In this document: positions 1-6,326 of the stretch, in pieces
How the letters are laid out: every line of letters begins with the position of its first letter
How positions within the stretch are numbered: the stretch's first letter is position 1
Assembly (NCBI GenBank): GCA_937922105.1
Contig: CAKZVN010000272.1
Coordinates: 1 to 7,565, forward strand
Source of the DNA: an uncultured Litorilinea sp.
GTDB taxonomy: Bacteria > Chloroflexota > Anaerolineae > Caldilineales > Caldilineaceae
Direction of reading: 5' to 3'
Length of the DNA: 7,565 nucleotides
Notes under the pieces: model-generated
Databases searched by the model: none
Told to the model about the DNA's origin: nothing
The model's input: the letters and a program-made list of their open reading frames with translations, nothing else
Made by a program: the position numbers and the translations under genes

Positions 1-80
1 CCGCGTCGCCCCACCTGAAGCCCTCAACTCCAGGTTGGGGGGGCGTAGGACGAGGTTCCACCACAATCGCATGGCGGTGG

Positions 81-1271
81 GTGCTGGGCGCCGTCCTGGC
101 GCTGGGTCTGGTGACCGGGTGTCGTTGGACCGTCCAACCCACAGAGACGCCGAGCTCCTCCTATCAGGAACCTTTGATTCCCACCCCTCTGCCCGACAGC
201 CCCCCCACGCCGACGCCGCCGCCCAGCATGTTGGCTGACATGCCCGCGGCCCCCGCGCCTGCGCTGCCCGCACCCTACACCTTGCGTTGGCGCATGGGCG
301 CAGCGGTGCCGGACGGTCGTTCGCCCGCAGAGTTGGCTTGGCCCACCATGCGCCCAGGCTGGTATCTCAACTGGTCGGTGGGCTACACCGCCACCGTAGC
401 CGGCGGCAGCATCGTCGTCGCGGCAGAGGCTCCCCCGCCCTTAACCGCGGCGGACTTGGTCGTTCCCCCGGATGCCGAAATCGGCATGGAGTTTGCGCCT
501 CTGGTCTGGGTAGACGGCGCGGAGTTGCGCCCCTCCCTGGCGTGGTTGGCGGCTACGGCAGCCGCGCTCCCCGGCAAGACTTGGCTGATCGGCAACGAGC
601 CGGACGTGAAGTGGCAAGGCAATTCCACGCCGGAGGAGTATGCGCGCGTCTACCATCTGGCGTATACCACCCTCAAGGCAGCAGACCCCACCGCGCAAGT
701 CGCCATCGGTGGCATCAGCCAAGTGACCCCGCTGCGCTTGGCCTATCTGGATGCCGTGTTAGACGCCTATACCCGCCAATTCGGCGCTGAGATGCCGGTG
801 GATGTGTGGAATATCCATGTCTTTGTCTTGCAAGAAAAAGCGGACGATTGGGGTGTGGACATCCCACCCGGACTCACCGCGCGCGCCGGTGAGTTATGGA
901 CCATCGAAGAGCACGACGATCTGGCGCTGGTCGAGGCACAAATTTGGCGCATGCGCAGATGGTTGGCGGACAAAGGGCGGGGCAACCTCCCGCTTTGGAT
1001 CACCGAATACGGCATTCTCATGCCCGCGGCCTATGGCTTCGACACCGAGCGGGTGCGCCGTTTTATGTTGGGCAGTTTTGACCTTTTCCTCTCCCTGCGC
1101 GACCCGGTGCTGGGCTATGCACCTGACGACCACCGTTTGGTGCAACGGTGGATGTGGTTCAGCACCGGCTATGACCTCTACCCCACCGGCGATCTCTTCA
1201 CCCCGGACGGGCGACCCACGACGCTCCTCGACACCATGACCGCGTATTTGGCCGAGTACGGTCCCGACTGA
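81..1271 (+). CDS. Lipoprotein with clan-A glycoside hydrolase-like TIM-barrel domain (5' end uncertain)
   Basis: Probably an outward-facing, lipid-anchored glycoside hydrolase or a binding protein derived from one; the substrate cannot be told. Counting from the GTG at 81, a hydrophobic stretch ends in a lipobox (V11-T-G-C14), followed by a Pro/Thr-rich linker to about residue 65. The globular part carries GNEPD (E173), which looks like the acid/base glutamate at the end of strand 4 in clan GH-A, and WITEYG (E309), which looks like the strand-7 nucleophile. The 136-residue spacing between them suits a TIM barrel, and a GRPT segment lies near the C-terminus. Family (GH39, GH5, GH128 or other) is unresolved. 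From the GTG the signal peptide would lack its usual basic n-region. The frame stays open to the left window edge with no ATG, GTG or TTG before 81, so the real start may lie outside the window. The next gene starts 158 bases downstream on the same strand. Confidence 0.8.
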   Translation: MLGAVLALGLVTGCRWTVQPTETPSSSYQEPLIPTPLPDSPPTPTPPPSMLADMPAAPAPALPAPYTLRWRMGAAVPDGRSPAELAWPTMRPGWYLNWSVGYTATVAGGSIVVAAEAPPPLTAADLVVPPDAEIGMEFAPLVWVDGAELRPSLAWLAATAAALPGKTWLIGNEPDVKWQGNSTPEEYARVYHLAYTTLKAADPTAQVAIGGISQVTPLRLAYLDAVLDAYTRQFGAEMPVDVWNIHVFVLQEKADDWGVDIPPGLTARAGELWTIEEHDDLALVEAQIWRMRRWLADKGRGNLPLWITEYGILMPAAYGFDTERVRRFMLGSFDLFLSLRDPVLGYAPDDHRLVQRWMWFSTGYDLYPTGDLFTPDGRPTTLLDTMTAYLAEYGPD

Positions 1272-1413
1272 GCCATACCCCACACGTCGGTGGTTGCCGG
1301 ATCGCCGCAGGCGGACACAACAAATGATGGAGATTACCTGGCACGGATGCAGGAGGACACGCGTCCGGTGCGCGGTTATGCTAAAGCATGGAGGCTACCA
1401 TCTCGCGGCTTGC

Positions 1414-1423
1414 AGAAAGAGAG
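1414..1423 (+). promoter_or_regulatory. Purine-rich ribosome binding site deciding the protease start at 1430
   Basis: AGAAAGAGAG ends six bases before the ATG at 1430. This favours that ATG over the in-frame ATG at 1388, and the protein beginning there (MQTRTSSRTRF...) has the basic n-region of a signal peptide directly at its N-terminus. The 14 residues between the two ATGs look like translated leader. The match to the anti-Shine-Dalgarno sequence is only moderate. Confidence 0.5.
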
Positions 1424-1429
1424 CTATCC

Positions 1430-3499
1430 ATGCAGACCCGCACGAGTTCGCGCACCCGCTTTCTGACCTGGTTCGAGACGGGGATTGCCCTATTGGCTGC
1501 GCTGTTATGCTGCTTGTTGATCCTCGCCTTAACCATCCCGCGCGGGGTCTTTGCTCAAGCAGGCAGTGCGCTCTTCATCCCGCTGGTGGCGGGGGGACAG
1601 AACACCGGCAGTACGCAACAAGGCGACATCATTCCGGGGCGCTATATTGTGGTCTTGAGCGAGACACCCGGGGACGGCTTAGTGCCGGCAGGCATGACCG
1701 CGGTCCAACGCGCCGAAAGTCTGGCGGCGACCTACGGCGGCGCGGTGGTCTATACCTATGAAGCGGCGCTCACCGGCTTTGCCGTGGAGCTTTCCGAGGC
1801 GGGCGTCAATGCGTTGCAGAACGATCCGCAAGTCGCCTGGATCGAACCGGATCGCGTCGTCCGTATTGACACGACGCAAAACAACCCGCCGTGGGGCCTG
1901 GACCGCATTGACCAGCGCAGCTTGCCGCTCAACCGCAGCTATAGCTATACCCAGAACGGCGCCGGTGTCCACGCGTATGTGATTGACACCGGTGTGCGCA
2001 CTTCGCATGTGGAGTTTCTCGGTCGGATCGGCGCCGGCTTCACCGCGATTAACGACGGACGCGGGGTGAACGATTGCAACGGGCACGGTACGCATGTGGC
2101 GGGAACCATCGGCGGCACGACCTATGGTGTGGCAAAGGGAGTGACATTGCACCCGGTGCGCGTCTTGGGGTGTGAGGGGAGCGGCAGTGTCTCCGGCGTG
2201 ATCGCGGGGGTGGACTGGATCACGCGCAACCATCAGAAGCCGGCAGTTGCCAACATGAGCCTGGGCGGCACAGCGTCGTCGGCGCTGGACGCGGCGATTC
2301 GCGCTTCGATCGCCGCCGGCGTGACCTATGTGGTGGCAGCGGGCAATTCCAACACGGATGCGTGCACGACCTCACCGGCGCGTGTTGCCGAAGCGTTAAC
2401 CGTGGGCGCGACATCGTCCAACGATGCGCGCGCGTCGTTCTCCAACTTTGGGCGCTGTTTGGACCTCTTTGCGCCGGGCGTTGCCATCTTGTCGGCAGTG
2501 GCGGGCAGCGATATCGCCAGCGCGTCCTATAGCGGCACGTCCATGGCGGCGCCGCATGTGGCGGGGGCTGCGGCGCTTTATCTGGGCACGGCGCCGGCTG
2601 CGTCGCCCGCCCAGGTTGCCGCGGCGATTGTCAACAGCGCCACCACGGATCGGGTGAGCGGAGCAGGGTCGCTCAGCCCGAACCGCTTGCTCTATACCCT
2701 GGCGCTGCACGACGCGCCGCAACCGTCCCCGACCCCGACCCAAGTGCCCACATTGATCCCGACCCCGACCTTCACGCCCACACCCACCCCGACCCCAACG
2801 CCAACGCCGACCCCAACGCCGACCCCCACACCCACACCGATCCCCACGGCGACGCCCCCCATCACCGGCTGTACGAACTTGCTCGTCAACGGCGGTTTCG
2901 AGGCGGGCGTGACAGCTTGGGCGCAGAGTTCGCTGCGCGGCTTTCCGTTGATCTGTAACGGAGGTATTTGCGGCAACAACTTGAACCCGTATGCGGGTGA
3001 GGGGTTGGCGTGGCTGGGCGGCGCCAATCGCGAGCGCTCTTTGCTCAGCCAGACAGTGACAATCCCCGGCGGGCAGGCAGCCACCTTACACTACCGCGCG
3101 CGCATCGAGTCGCAGGATACCTGCGGCTATGATTTCGGCTATGTCAATGTGCGCGTGGGGTCCAGCGCGACTACAGTGCGTCGCATCTTCCTCTGTCGCA
3201 GCAGCAACACCAACGGCTGGGTCCCACATGTGATTGACCTGAGCCGTTATGCCGGGCAACAGATTCGGTTGGATTTCTATGTGACCACCGATGCGTGGAA
3301 TGTGAGCAGCCTGTTCATTGACGAAGTGGCGCTCTATAGCGGCACATCCTGCACGGCGGCGGCGGGCGAGGTCGGCGGCACAGCCCTCCCGGCGGATGCC
3401 CCGCTGAATCTCGAGTTCCATGAAGAAGAGAGCGATAACGGCGGCGGGACAACCAGCGATGCGCGCGAGCCGGTGGGGCCGATTCTCTGGCAACGCTAG
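1430..3499 (+). CDS. Secreted proteinase K-like subtilase (peptidase S8) with Thr-Pro linker and C-terminal binding-type domain
   Basis: An exported endopeptidase of 689 residues from the ATG at 1430; the upstream in-frame ATG at 1388 would add 14. Numbering from 1430: basic n-region, hydrophobic segment about 16-36, likely signal peptidase cleavage after VFA (residue 42). An inhibitor I9-like propeptide (about 70-147; RYIVVL to WIEPD) should act as folding chaperone and be removed autocatalytically. The S8 domain has the full triad: D186 (VIDTG), H219 (GHGTHVAG) and S371 (SGTSMAAPHVAG), with oxyanion N306 (AAGN). NDCNGHGTH, GSGSVSGVIAGVDW and ANMSLGG are typical of the proteinase K/aqualysin branch. 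A Thr-Pro linker follows (about 431-477), then a domain starting NLLVNGGFE that resembles a galactose-binding or CBM-like beta sandwich (about 482-637), then an acidic Gly-rich tail. No LPXTG or membrane anchor is seen, so it is probably released or non-covalently attached. A strong terminator lies 37 bases past the stop. Confidence 0.95.
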   Translation: MQTRTSSRTRFLTWFETGIALLAALLCCLLILALTIPRGVFAQAGSALFIPLVAGGQNTGSTQQGDIIPGRYIVVLSETPGDGLVPAGMTAVQRAESLAATYGGAVVYTYEAALTGFAVELSEAGVNALQNDPQVAWIEPDRVVRIDTTQNNPPWGLDRIDQRSLPLNRSYSYTQNGAGVHAYVIDTGVRTSHVEFLGRIGAGFTAINDGRGVNDCNGHGTHVAGTIGGTTYGVAKGVTLHPVRVLGCEGSGSVSGVIAGVDWITRNHQKPAVANMSLGGTASSALDAAIRASIAAGVTYVVAAGNSNTDACTTSPARVAEALTVGATSSNDARASFSNFGRCLDLFAPGVAILSAVAGSDIASASYSGTSMAAPHVAGAAALYLGTAPAASPAQVAAAIVNSATTDRVSGAGSLSPNRLLYTLALHDAPQPSPTPTQVPTLIPTPTFTPTPTPTPTPTPTPTPTPTPTPIPTATPPITGCTNLLVNGGFEAGVTAWAQSSLRGFPLICNGGICGNNLNPYAGEGLAWLGGANRERSLLSQTVTIPGGQAATLHYRARIESQDTCGYDFGYVNVRVGSSATTVRRIFLCRSSNTNGWVPHVIDLSRYAGQQIRLDFYVTTDAWNVSSLFIDEVALYSGTSCTAAAGEVGGTALPADAPLNLEFHEEESDNGGGTTSDAREPVGPILWQR
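2720..2860 (+). repeat. Thr-Pro linker-coding low-complexity repeat
   Basis: Degenerate hexanucleotide (ACN CCN) repeats encode a Pro/Thr-rich linker between the protease domain and the C-terminal domain. The core at 2774-2839 encodes eleven uninterrupted Thr-Pro pairs. Third positions vary (ACG, ACC, ACA, ACT-free; CCC, CCA, CCG), so the repeat is selected or maintained at protein level as well as being prone to slippage. Such linkers are extended, protease resistant and often O-glycosylated; that modification here is inference. Confidence 0.9.
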
Positions 3500-3536
3500 A
3501 CACGCACAAGGGCCGTGAAGGAAGCGAGTCTTTTGC

Positions 3537-3567
3537 AACGATCACCCTGGCGGGTGGTCGTTTCTTT
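3537..3567 (+). terminator. Rho-independent terminator after the protease gene
   Basis: An 11-base-pair stem (AACGATCACCC at 3537-3547 with GGGTGGTCGTT at 3552-3562, one T-G wobble) closes on a four-base loop TGGC. It runs straight into a T-rich stretch, TTTCTTT at 3561-3567. It begins 37 bases after the protease stop codon. The T-tract is on the + strand side only, so it serves the rightward gene. Confidence 0.85.
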
Positions 3568-3934
3568 AGAGGTGGTCGGAATGGGTGGCAGGAGTCCAGG
3601 TAGCGCGTCAGGGACTGGGAAGGTGGCTGCCTTCCCGGGCGCGGCAGCCACCTTGCAGGAGCTGGAGACAGACACGAACGGCGCACACGCCGCGGGGAGC
3701 GATGGCGAAAGAGTTGGTGGTGGGTCCGGGAACTCTACCCGCCGGTTGAGCGCCGTCGGGTTCGCCAGAAAGGTCTGTCACGCGCCACGAGGGCGGCTGC
3801 CTGCAGTCCCGACCCAGGTGAGGCGGTTGGCGCGGGCGACACCAGTCGCATGGCGGCAAGACCTGACCTGGAGCAAGTAGTCAACGTGCACAGTCACAAC
3901 AACAGCACAACAAACCGGGATCACAACTTGAGGC
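3568..3934. other. Structured G-rich noncoding spacer, no gene recognised
   Basis: About 370 bases between the protease terminator and the DnaA-box region. Open frames on both strands exist here (for example 3515-3880 +, 3608-3859 -) but have compositions rich in Arg, Gly and Pro with no domain, and the + one runs through the terminator. A perfect 12-base-pair stem is present (listed separately). I looked for the hallmark segments of RNase P RNA, tmRNA, SRP RNA and common riboswitches and did not see them. An unrecognised structured RNA cannot be excluded. Confidence 0.5.
3620..3654. repeat. Perfect 12-bp inverted repeat (hairpin)
   Basis: AAGGTGGCTGCC at 3620-3631 pairs without mismatch with GGCAGCCACCTT at 3643-3654 across an 11-base loop containing the palindrome CCCGGG. 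No T-tract follows on either strand, so it is not a standard intrinsic terminator. It lies about 50 bases beyond the protease terminator and may be part of a structured RNA or a protein-binding site. Confidence 0.8.
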
Positions 3935-3968
3935 GTGCGTAGTATAGCGAATTCAGCCGGCAAAATCA

Positions 3969-3996
3969 ACTCCCAATTTTCCACAAATTTGGGAGT
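3969..3996 (-). terminator. Hairpin around a DnaA-like box; possible leftward terminator
   Basis: ACTCCCAA (3969-3976) pairs with TTGGGAGT (3989-3996). After one T-T mismatch, TTT/AAA extends the stem, leaving CCAC in the loop. Read on the - strand, the stem is followed by TGATTTTGCC, a short T-run, so it could end transcription from the MOSC operon about 230 bases upstream. The same loop holds the TTTTCCACA box, so the structure may instead belong to the origin-like region. The T-run is weak for a terminator. Confidence 0.4.
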
Positions 3997-4024
3997 GCAT
4001 GGGGCTGCATTGTCGGTGCAAATC

Positions 4025-4046
4025 CGGCAAAGGTTCGGCAAGGGTT
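4025..4046. repeat. Tandem 11-base direct repeat within the DnaA-box region
   Basis: CGGCAAAGGTT (4025-4035) is followed without a gap by CGGCAAGGGTT (4036-4046), identical at 10 of 11 positions. A partial third copy, CCGGCAAA, occurs at 3957-3964 and matches 4024-4031. An 11-base period is about one helical turn, as in iteron-like protein-binding repeats; a bound protein is not identified. Confidence 0.7.
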
Positions 4047-4201
4047 GGACACCTTATCCCCAATCGCGCCCAGTTATCCACAGATCTTGCGGTAATTCCT
4101 ATCTGGGGGCGAAAAGTTATCCACATTTTGTGGCGTTTATACGCGTCGCGCACACAAGCCCTAGGCAATGTCCAATGCGCCGCCTGGGGAAGCCGGCTGC
4201 G

Positions 4202-4223
4202 ACGCCGTGTGACGCAGCGGCGT
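4202..4223. repeat. Short inverted repeat just past the MOSC stop codon
   Basis: ACGCCG (4202-4207) pairs with CGGCGT (4218-4223). A competing pairing, GCTGCG (4197-4202) with CGCAGC (4213-4218), overlaps it, so only one can form at a time. It lies immediately downstream of the leftward MOSC gene, but no T-tract follows, so terminator function is doubtful. Confidence 0.35.
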
Positions 4224-4224
4224 A

Positions 4225-4794
4225 TTAGGGCAGGCGGGGCCGCTGGAGCGGCTCCAACACCTGGTCCAGGTCCAGCGCGGCATCGGTGTAGAGCAGCGCG
4301 TCCCCACGACGGAGAAGGCCGTCGCTGAGAATGCGCGCGCGCAGACCGCCGCGCCCGCGCAAGAAGTGGTGCGCGCCCGGCGCAATGGCGGCATCCATCC
4401 AAGCGCAGGGGTTGCACGGCGACGCGCCCATGAACTCCACACCCCCGCGCCCGTCGTCCAGCGTAAAGGTGCGCCCCAGCAACTGGTTGAGGGGGACGCC
4501 GCGCAAGACAATGTTGCGCCGGGTGAGGATGGGCGACAAGTCGGGGCGGGCCAAGTGGGCGCGCAGCGCGTCCATCACCTCGGCGGCGATGAAGGTAACC
4601 TGCGCGTGATAATGGGCAGGTGCGCCGAAATAGCGGTCGCCCACCAACCCCAACCCAGCCTCGGCAGCTACCTCCGCCACGTCGTGGGTGGGGTAGTTGC
4701 CGGGGCCGTCTTTGGGCTTGCCGAAATAGTTGTGGCCCGGTGAGATGAAAAGATGTTCGATCCGGACCGGATAGCAATAGGGTGCGTCGGGCAT
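4225..4794 (-). CDS. MOSC-domain protein
   Basis: A 189-residue single-domain member of the MOSC (molybdenum cofactor sulfurase C-terminal) superfamily, probably cytoplasmic with no signal peptide or membrane segment. Family members bind the molybdenum cofactor or carry sulfur on a conserved cysteine; the substrate of this one is unknown. Visible hallmarks are GLVGDRYFG (49-57), TRRNIVLRG (91-99), the cysteine motif SPCNPC (C127, C130) and RGRGGLRARILSDG (146-159) ahead of GD. C127 or C130 would be the candidate sulfur-carrying residue. The ATG at 4794 is nine bases after the stop of the VOC gene, with no clear Shine-Dalgarno sequence of its own, which suggests translational coupling. It is the last gene of the leftward unit and ends at the convergent spacer. 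No molybdoenzyme or moa/moe gene is in view to reveal its partner. Confidence 0.9.
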   Translation of the reverse strand: MPDAPYCYPVRIEHLFISPGHNYFGKPKDGPGNYPTHDVAEVAAEAGLGLVGDRYFGAPAHYHAQVTFIAAEVMDALRAHLARPDLSPILTRRNIVLRGVPLNQLLGRTFTLDDGRGGVEFMGASPCNPCAWMDAAIAPGAHHFLRGRGGLRARILSDGLLRRGDALLYTDAALDLDQVLEPLQRPRLP

Positions 4795-4803
4795 GGCTGT
4801 CGG

Positions 4804-5181
4804 TTAGCGCGGCTGCCGCGGGTCCTCGACCAACTCCAGCACATTGCCGTCGGGGTCGAAGAAAAAGGCGATGCGCACATCCTTGAAGTCGCGCGGCTCG
4901 CTGCGAATCTTGACGCCTTTGGCAACCAACTCGGCAAAGGCGGCGTCAATGTCGGCGACGTGGAGCGCAATGTGGTCCAGCCCCCCGGTAGGCGTGTTAT
5001 TCGCGGTGGCGTTGTCGCGTCCGATGAGTTCGATGACGGTGCTGCCGATGTCCACAAAGACGATCTGCACATCGTCCCAACGTTTGGTGACAGGGAAGCC
5101 CAGGGTCTGGGTATAGAAGGCTTCCATCGCAGCCAGGTTGGGTGTACGGAGGCCGATGTGGTGGGTGCCGGTCAGTTGCAT
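4804..5181 (-). CDS. VOC-family (glyoxalase I fold) metalloprotein
   Basis: A 125-residue vicinal-oxygen-chelate protein with two beta-alpha-beta-beta-beta modules, the size of a single-chain monomer that normally dimerises in the cytoplasm. The four family metal-ligand positions are occupied: H8 (HHIGL), E51 (TVIELIG), H70 (DHIALHV) and E116 (NVLELVED). This supports a working divalent-metal site such as that of lactoylglutathione lyase, methylmalonyl-CoA epimerase or related enzymes. The N-terminal HHIGLRTPNLAAMEAFY and the FFFDPDGNVLEL segment are typical of the family, but the reaction cannot be read from sequence. The start is supported by AGGAG at 5194-5190, eight bases upstream. It sits 41 bases downstream of the oxidoreductase gene and nine bases upstream of the MOSC gene, all on the - strand, so the three are probably co-transcribed. 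Confidence 0.92.
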   Translation of the reverse strand: MQLTGTHHIGLRTPNLAAMEAFYTQTLGFPVTKRWDDVQIVFVDIGSTVIELIGRDNATANNTPTGGLDHIALHVADIDAAFAELVAKGVKIRSEPRDFKDVRIAFFFDPDGNVLELVEDPRQPR

Positions 5182-5189
5182 GGTCGCTG

Positions 5190-5194
5190 CTCCT
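5190..5194 (-). promoter_or_regulatory. Shine-Dalgarno of the VOC gene
   Basis: On the - strand AGGAG precedes the ATG at 5181 by eight bases. It is the clearest ribosome binding site in the window and fixes the start of the VOC protein. Confidence 0.75.
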
Positions 5195-5222
5195 GGGTGT
5201 GTGGTGACAGGCGAAAGCTGAA

Positions 5223-6326
5223 TTAGGCTGCAACGGTCACTTCATGCCCAGCCTCTGCCGAGCGCAAAATGCCGTCAATGATGCGCACGCTGGTCAGGGC
5301 CTGGGCAGGCGTGACGATCTCGGCGCTGGGGTCGCCGTCCAAGTAGCGCACGAAGTTTTCGATCAGCCGTCCATAGGAGCCACCCGGCGCGTCGGCGGGA
5401 ATCTCTACCTGGACTTTGGCCTGTTGCCCATTGAGCGTGGTATACAGCTCCACATTTTCGCGATTGCCCACGGAGCCTGCGCCGTCGGTGCCGTAGATTT
5501 CGGTGTAGAACTGCTCTGCCATGTGGCTCGCCCATGCCACCTGGAATTGCAGTGCGGCGCCGTTGGCAAAGCGCACAAAGGCCCAGCCCAGATCGTCCAC
5601 ATCAAAACGCGCACCGGCACCTGGTTTTTGGATGTCGCTGCCCCAGCCGCCTAGCCCCAGACCGCGCGGCCCGAACTTGGCAAAGAGCGCGCCGCTCACC
5701 GTCACCGGTTCGGGATAATTCATGAGGAAGAGCGCGCGGTCCAAGGCATGGACGCCGATGTCCAGCAAACTGCCGCCGCCCGCCAACTCTTTGATGGTGA
5801 ACCAGCTGCCGTAACCGGGGATGCCGGCGCGACGTTGCCAGACGGTGCGCGCGGCGTAGATCTCGCCGAAGAAGCCCGCGTCCACGTGGGCTTTGATGGC
5901 ACGCATGGGCGTAGACCAGCGGTAGTGGGTCCCCACGGTAAGGACGCGCTGGGCAGCCGCGGCGGTCGCCATCATGCGCTTGGCATCGTCATAGGTGAGA
6001 GCCAACGGCTTTTCACACAGCACGTGCGCGCCGGCTTCCAACGCAGCGATGCTCATGGGTGTATGAAAGACGTTGGGGGTGGCAATAACCACAATGTCGG
6101 GCTGCACTTGGGTCAACATCTGCTCATAGTCGCCGAAAACGTGGGGGATGCCTGCTTCATCGGCGACGCTCTGGGCACGCGCCAGGTTGACATCGCAGAC
6201 CGCGACAGTCTGCACGTTGGCGATGCGCTGGAAGGAAGGGATGTGACCACGTTGGACAATGGCCCCTGCGCCGGCAAAGGCGACACGCCACTGCTTGGCA
6301 GCACCGGGATGGGATGAGTCGCTCAT
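5223..6326 (-). CDS. Gfo/Idh/MocA family NAD(P)-dependent oxidoreductase
   Basis: A 367-residue, full-length soluble dehydrogenase of the glucose-fructose oxidoreductase/inositol dehydrogenase/MocA family, which oxidises or reduces a hydroxyl of a sugar or cyclitol. The N-terminal Rossmann fold shows GAGAI (19-23) with the second-strand VAVCDVN (41-47), then ATPNVFH and the family signature CEKPLAL (K106 is the conserved lysine). The C-terminal alpha/beta domain holds GGGSLLDIGVHALD, where D189 and H193 occupy the usual catalytic D-x-x-x-H positions. D46 after the second strand suggests a preference for NAD(H), which is an inference. There is no Tat signal, unlike secreted glucose-fructose oxidoreductase, so it should be cytoplasmic. 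The Shine-Dalgarno for the ATG at 6326 is weak (GAAAG). It is the first gene of a likely three-gene leftward unit with the VOC and MOSC proteins; the substrate is unknown. Confidence 0.95.
   Translation of the reverse strand: MSDSSHPGAAKQWRVAFAGAGAIVQRGHIPSFQRIANVQTVAVCDVNLARAQSVADEAGIPHVFGDYEQMLTQVQPDIVVIATPNVFHTPMSIAALEAGAHVLCEKPLALTYDDAKRMMATAAAAQRVLTVGTHYRWSTPMRAIKAHVDAGFFGEIYAARTVWQRRAGIPGYGSWFTIKELAGGGSLLDIGVHALDRALFLMNYPEPVTVSGALFAKFGPRGLGLGGWGSDIQKPGAGARFDVDDLGWAFVRFANGAALQFQVAWASHMAEQFYTEIYGTDGAGSVGNRENVELYTTLNGQQAKVQVEIPADAPGGSYGRLIENFVRYLDGDPSAEIVTPAQALTSVRIIDGILRSAEAGHEVTVAA

Larger units (their letters stand above)
3941..4125. other. DnaA-box cluster with AT-rich stretch: candidate replication origin or DnaA-titration site
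   Basis: Two perfect DnaA boxes, TTATCCACA, lie at 4074-4082 and 4117-4125. Two one-mismatch boxes lie at 3977-3985 (TTTTCCACA) and 4054-4062 (TTATCCCCA). All four read in the + orientation. The box at 4074 is directly followed by AGATCT (4083-4088), which resembles the ATP-DnaA-preferred hexamer known from Escherichia coli. The flank 3941-3990 is 62% A+T (31 of 50 bases), clearly above the surrounding genes, and could be the unwinding element. A tandem 11-base repeat and a hairpin sit within the region. Flanking genes converge on the spacer and none starts inside it, so the boxes do not look like a promoter operator. dnaA, dnaN, gyrB and parAB are not in the window, which leaves oriC unproven; a datA-like titration site or an integrated-plasmid origin are alternatives. 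Confidence 0.6.

Noticed and set aside
1378..1389. ATGCT-AA-AGCAT small inverted repeat before the protease gene
   Set aside because: Only five base pairs with a two-base loop; not distinguishable from chance, and a promoter could not be supported around it.
1679..2233. 184-codon leftward frame opposite the protease gene
   Set aside because: It is antisense to an intact catalytic domain and shows no domain of its own; a shadow of high-GC coding sequence.
3515..3880. 121-codon rightward open frame from a GTG
   Set aside because: It runs through the intrinsic terminator, has no ribosome binding site or domain, and its composition is what GC-rich noncoding DNA gives.
3568..3934. Known structured RNA (RNase P, tmRNA, SRP RNA, cobalamin riboswitch)
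   Set aside because: The conserved segments of these RNAs were not found on reading the region.
4129..4137. TGTGGCGTT as a reverse-strand DnaA box
   Set aside because: Four mismatches to the consensus; only TGTGG matches.
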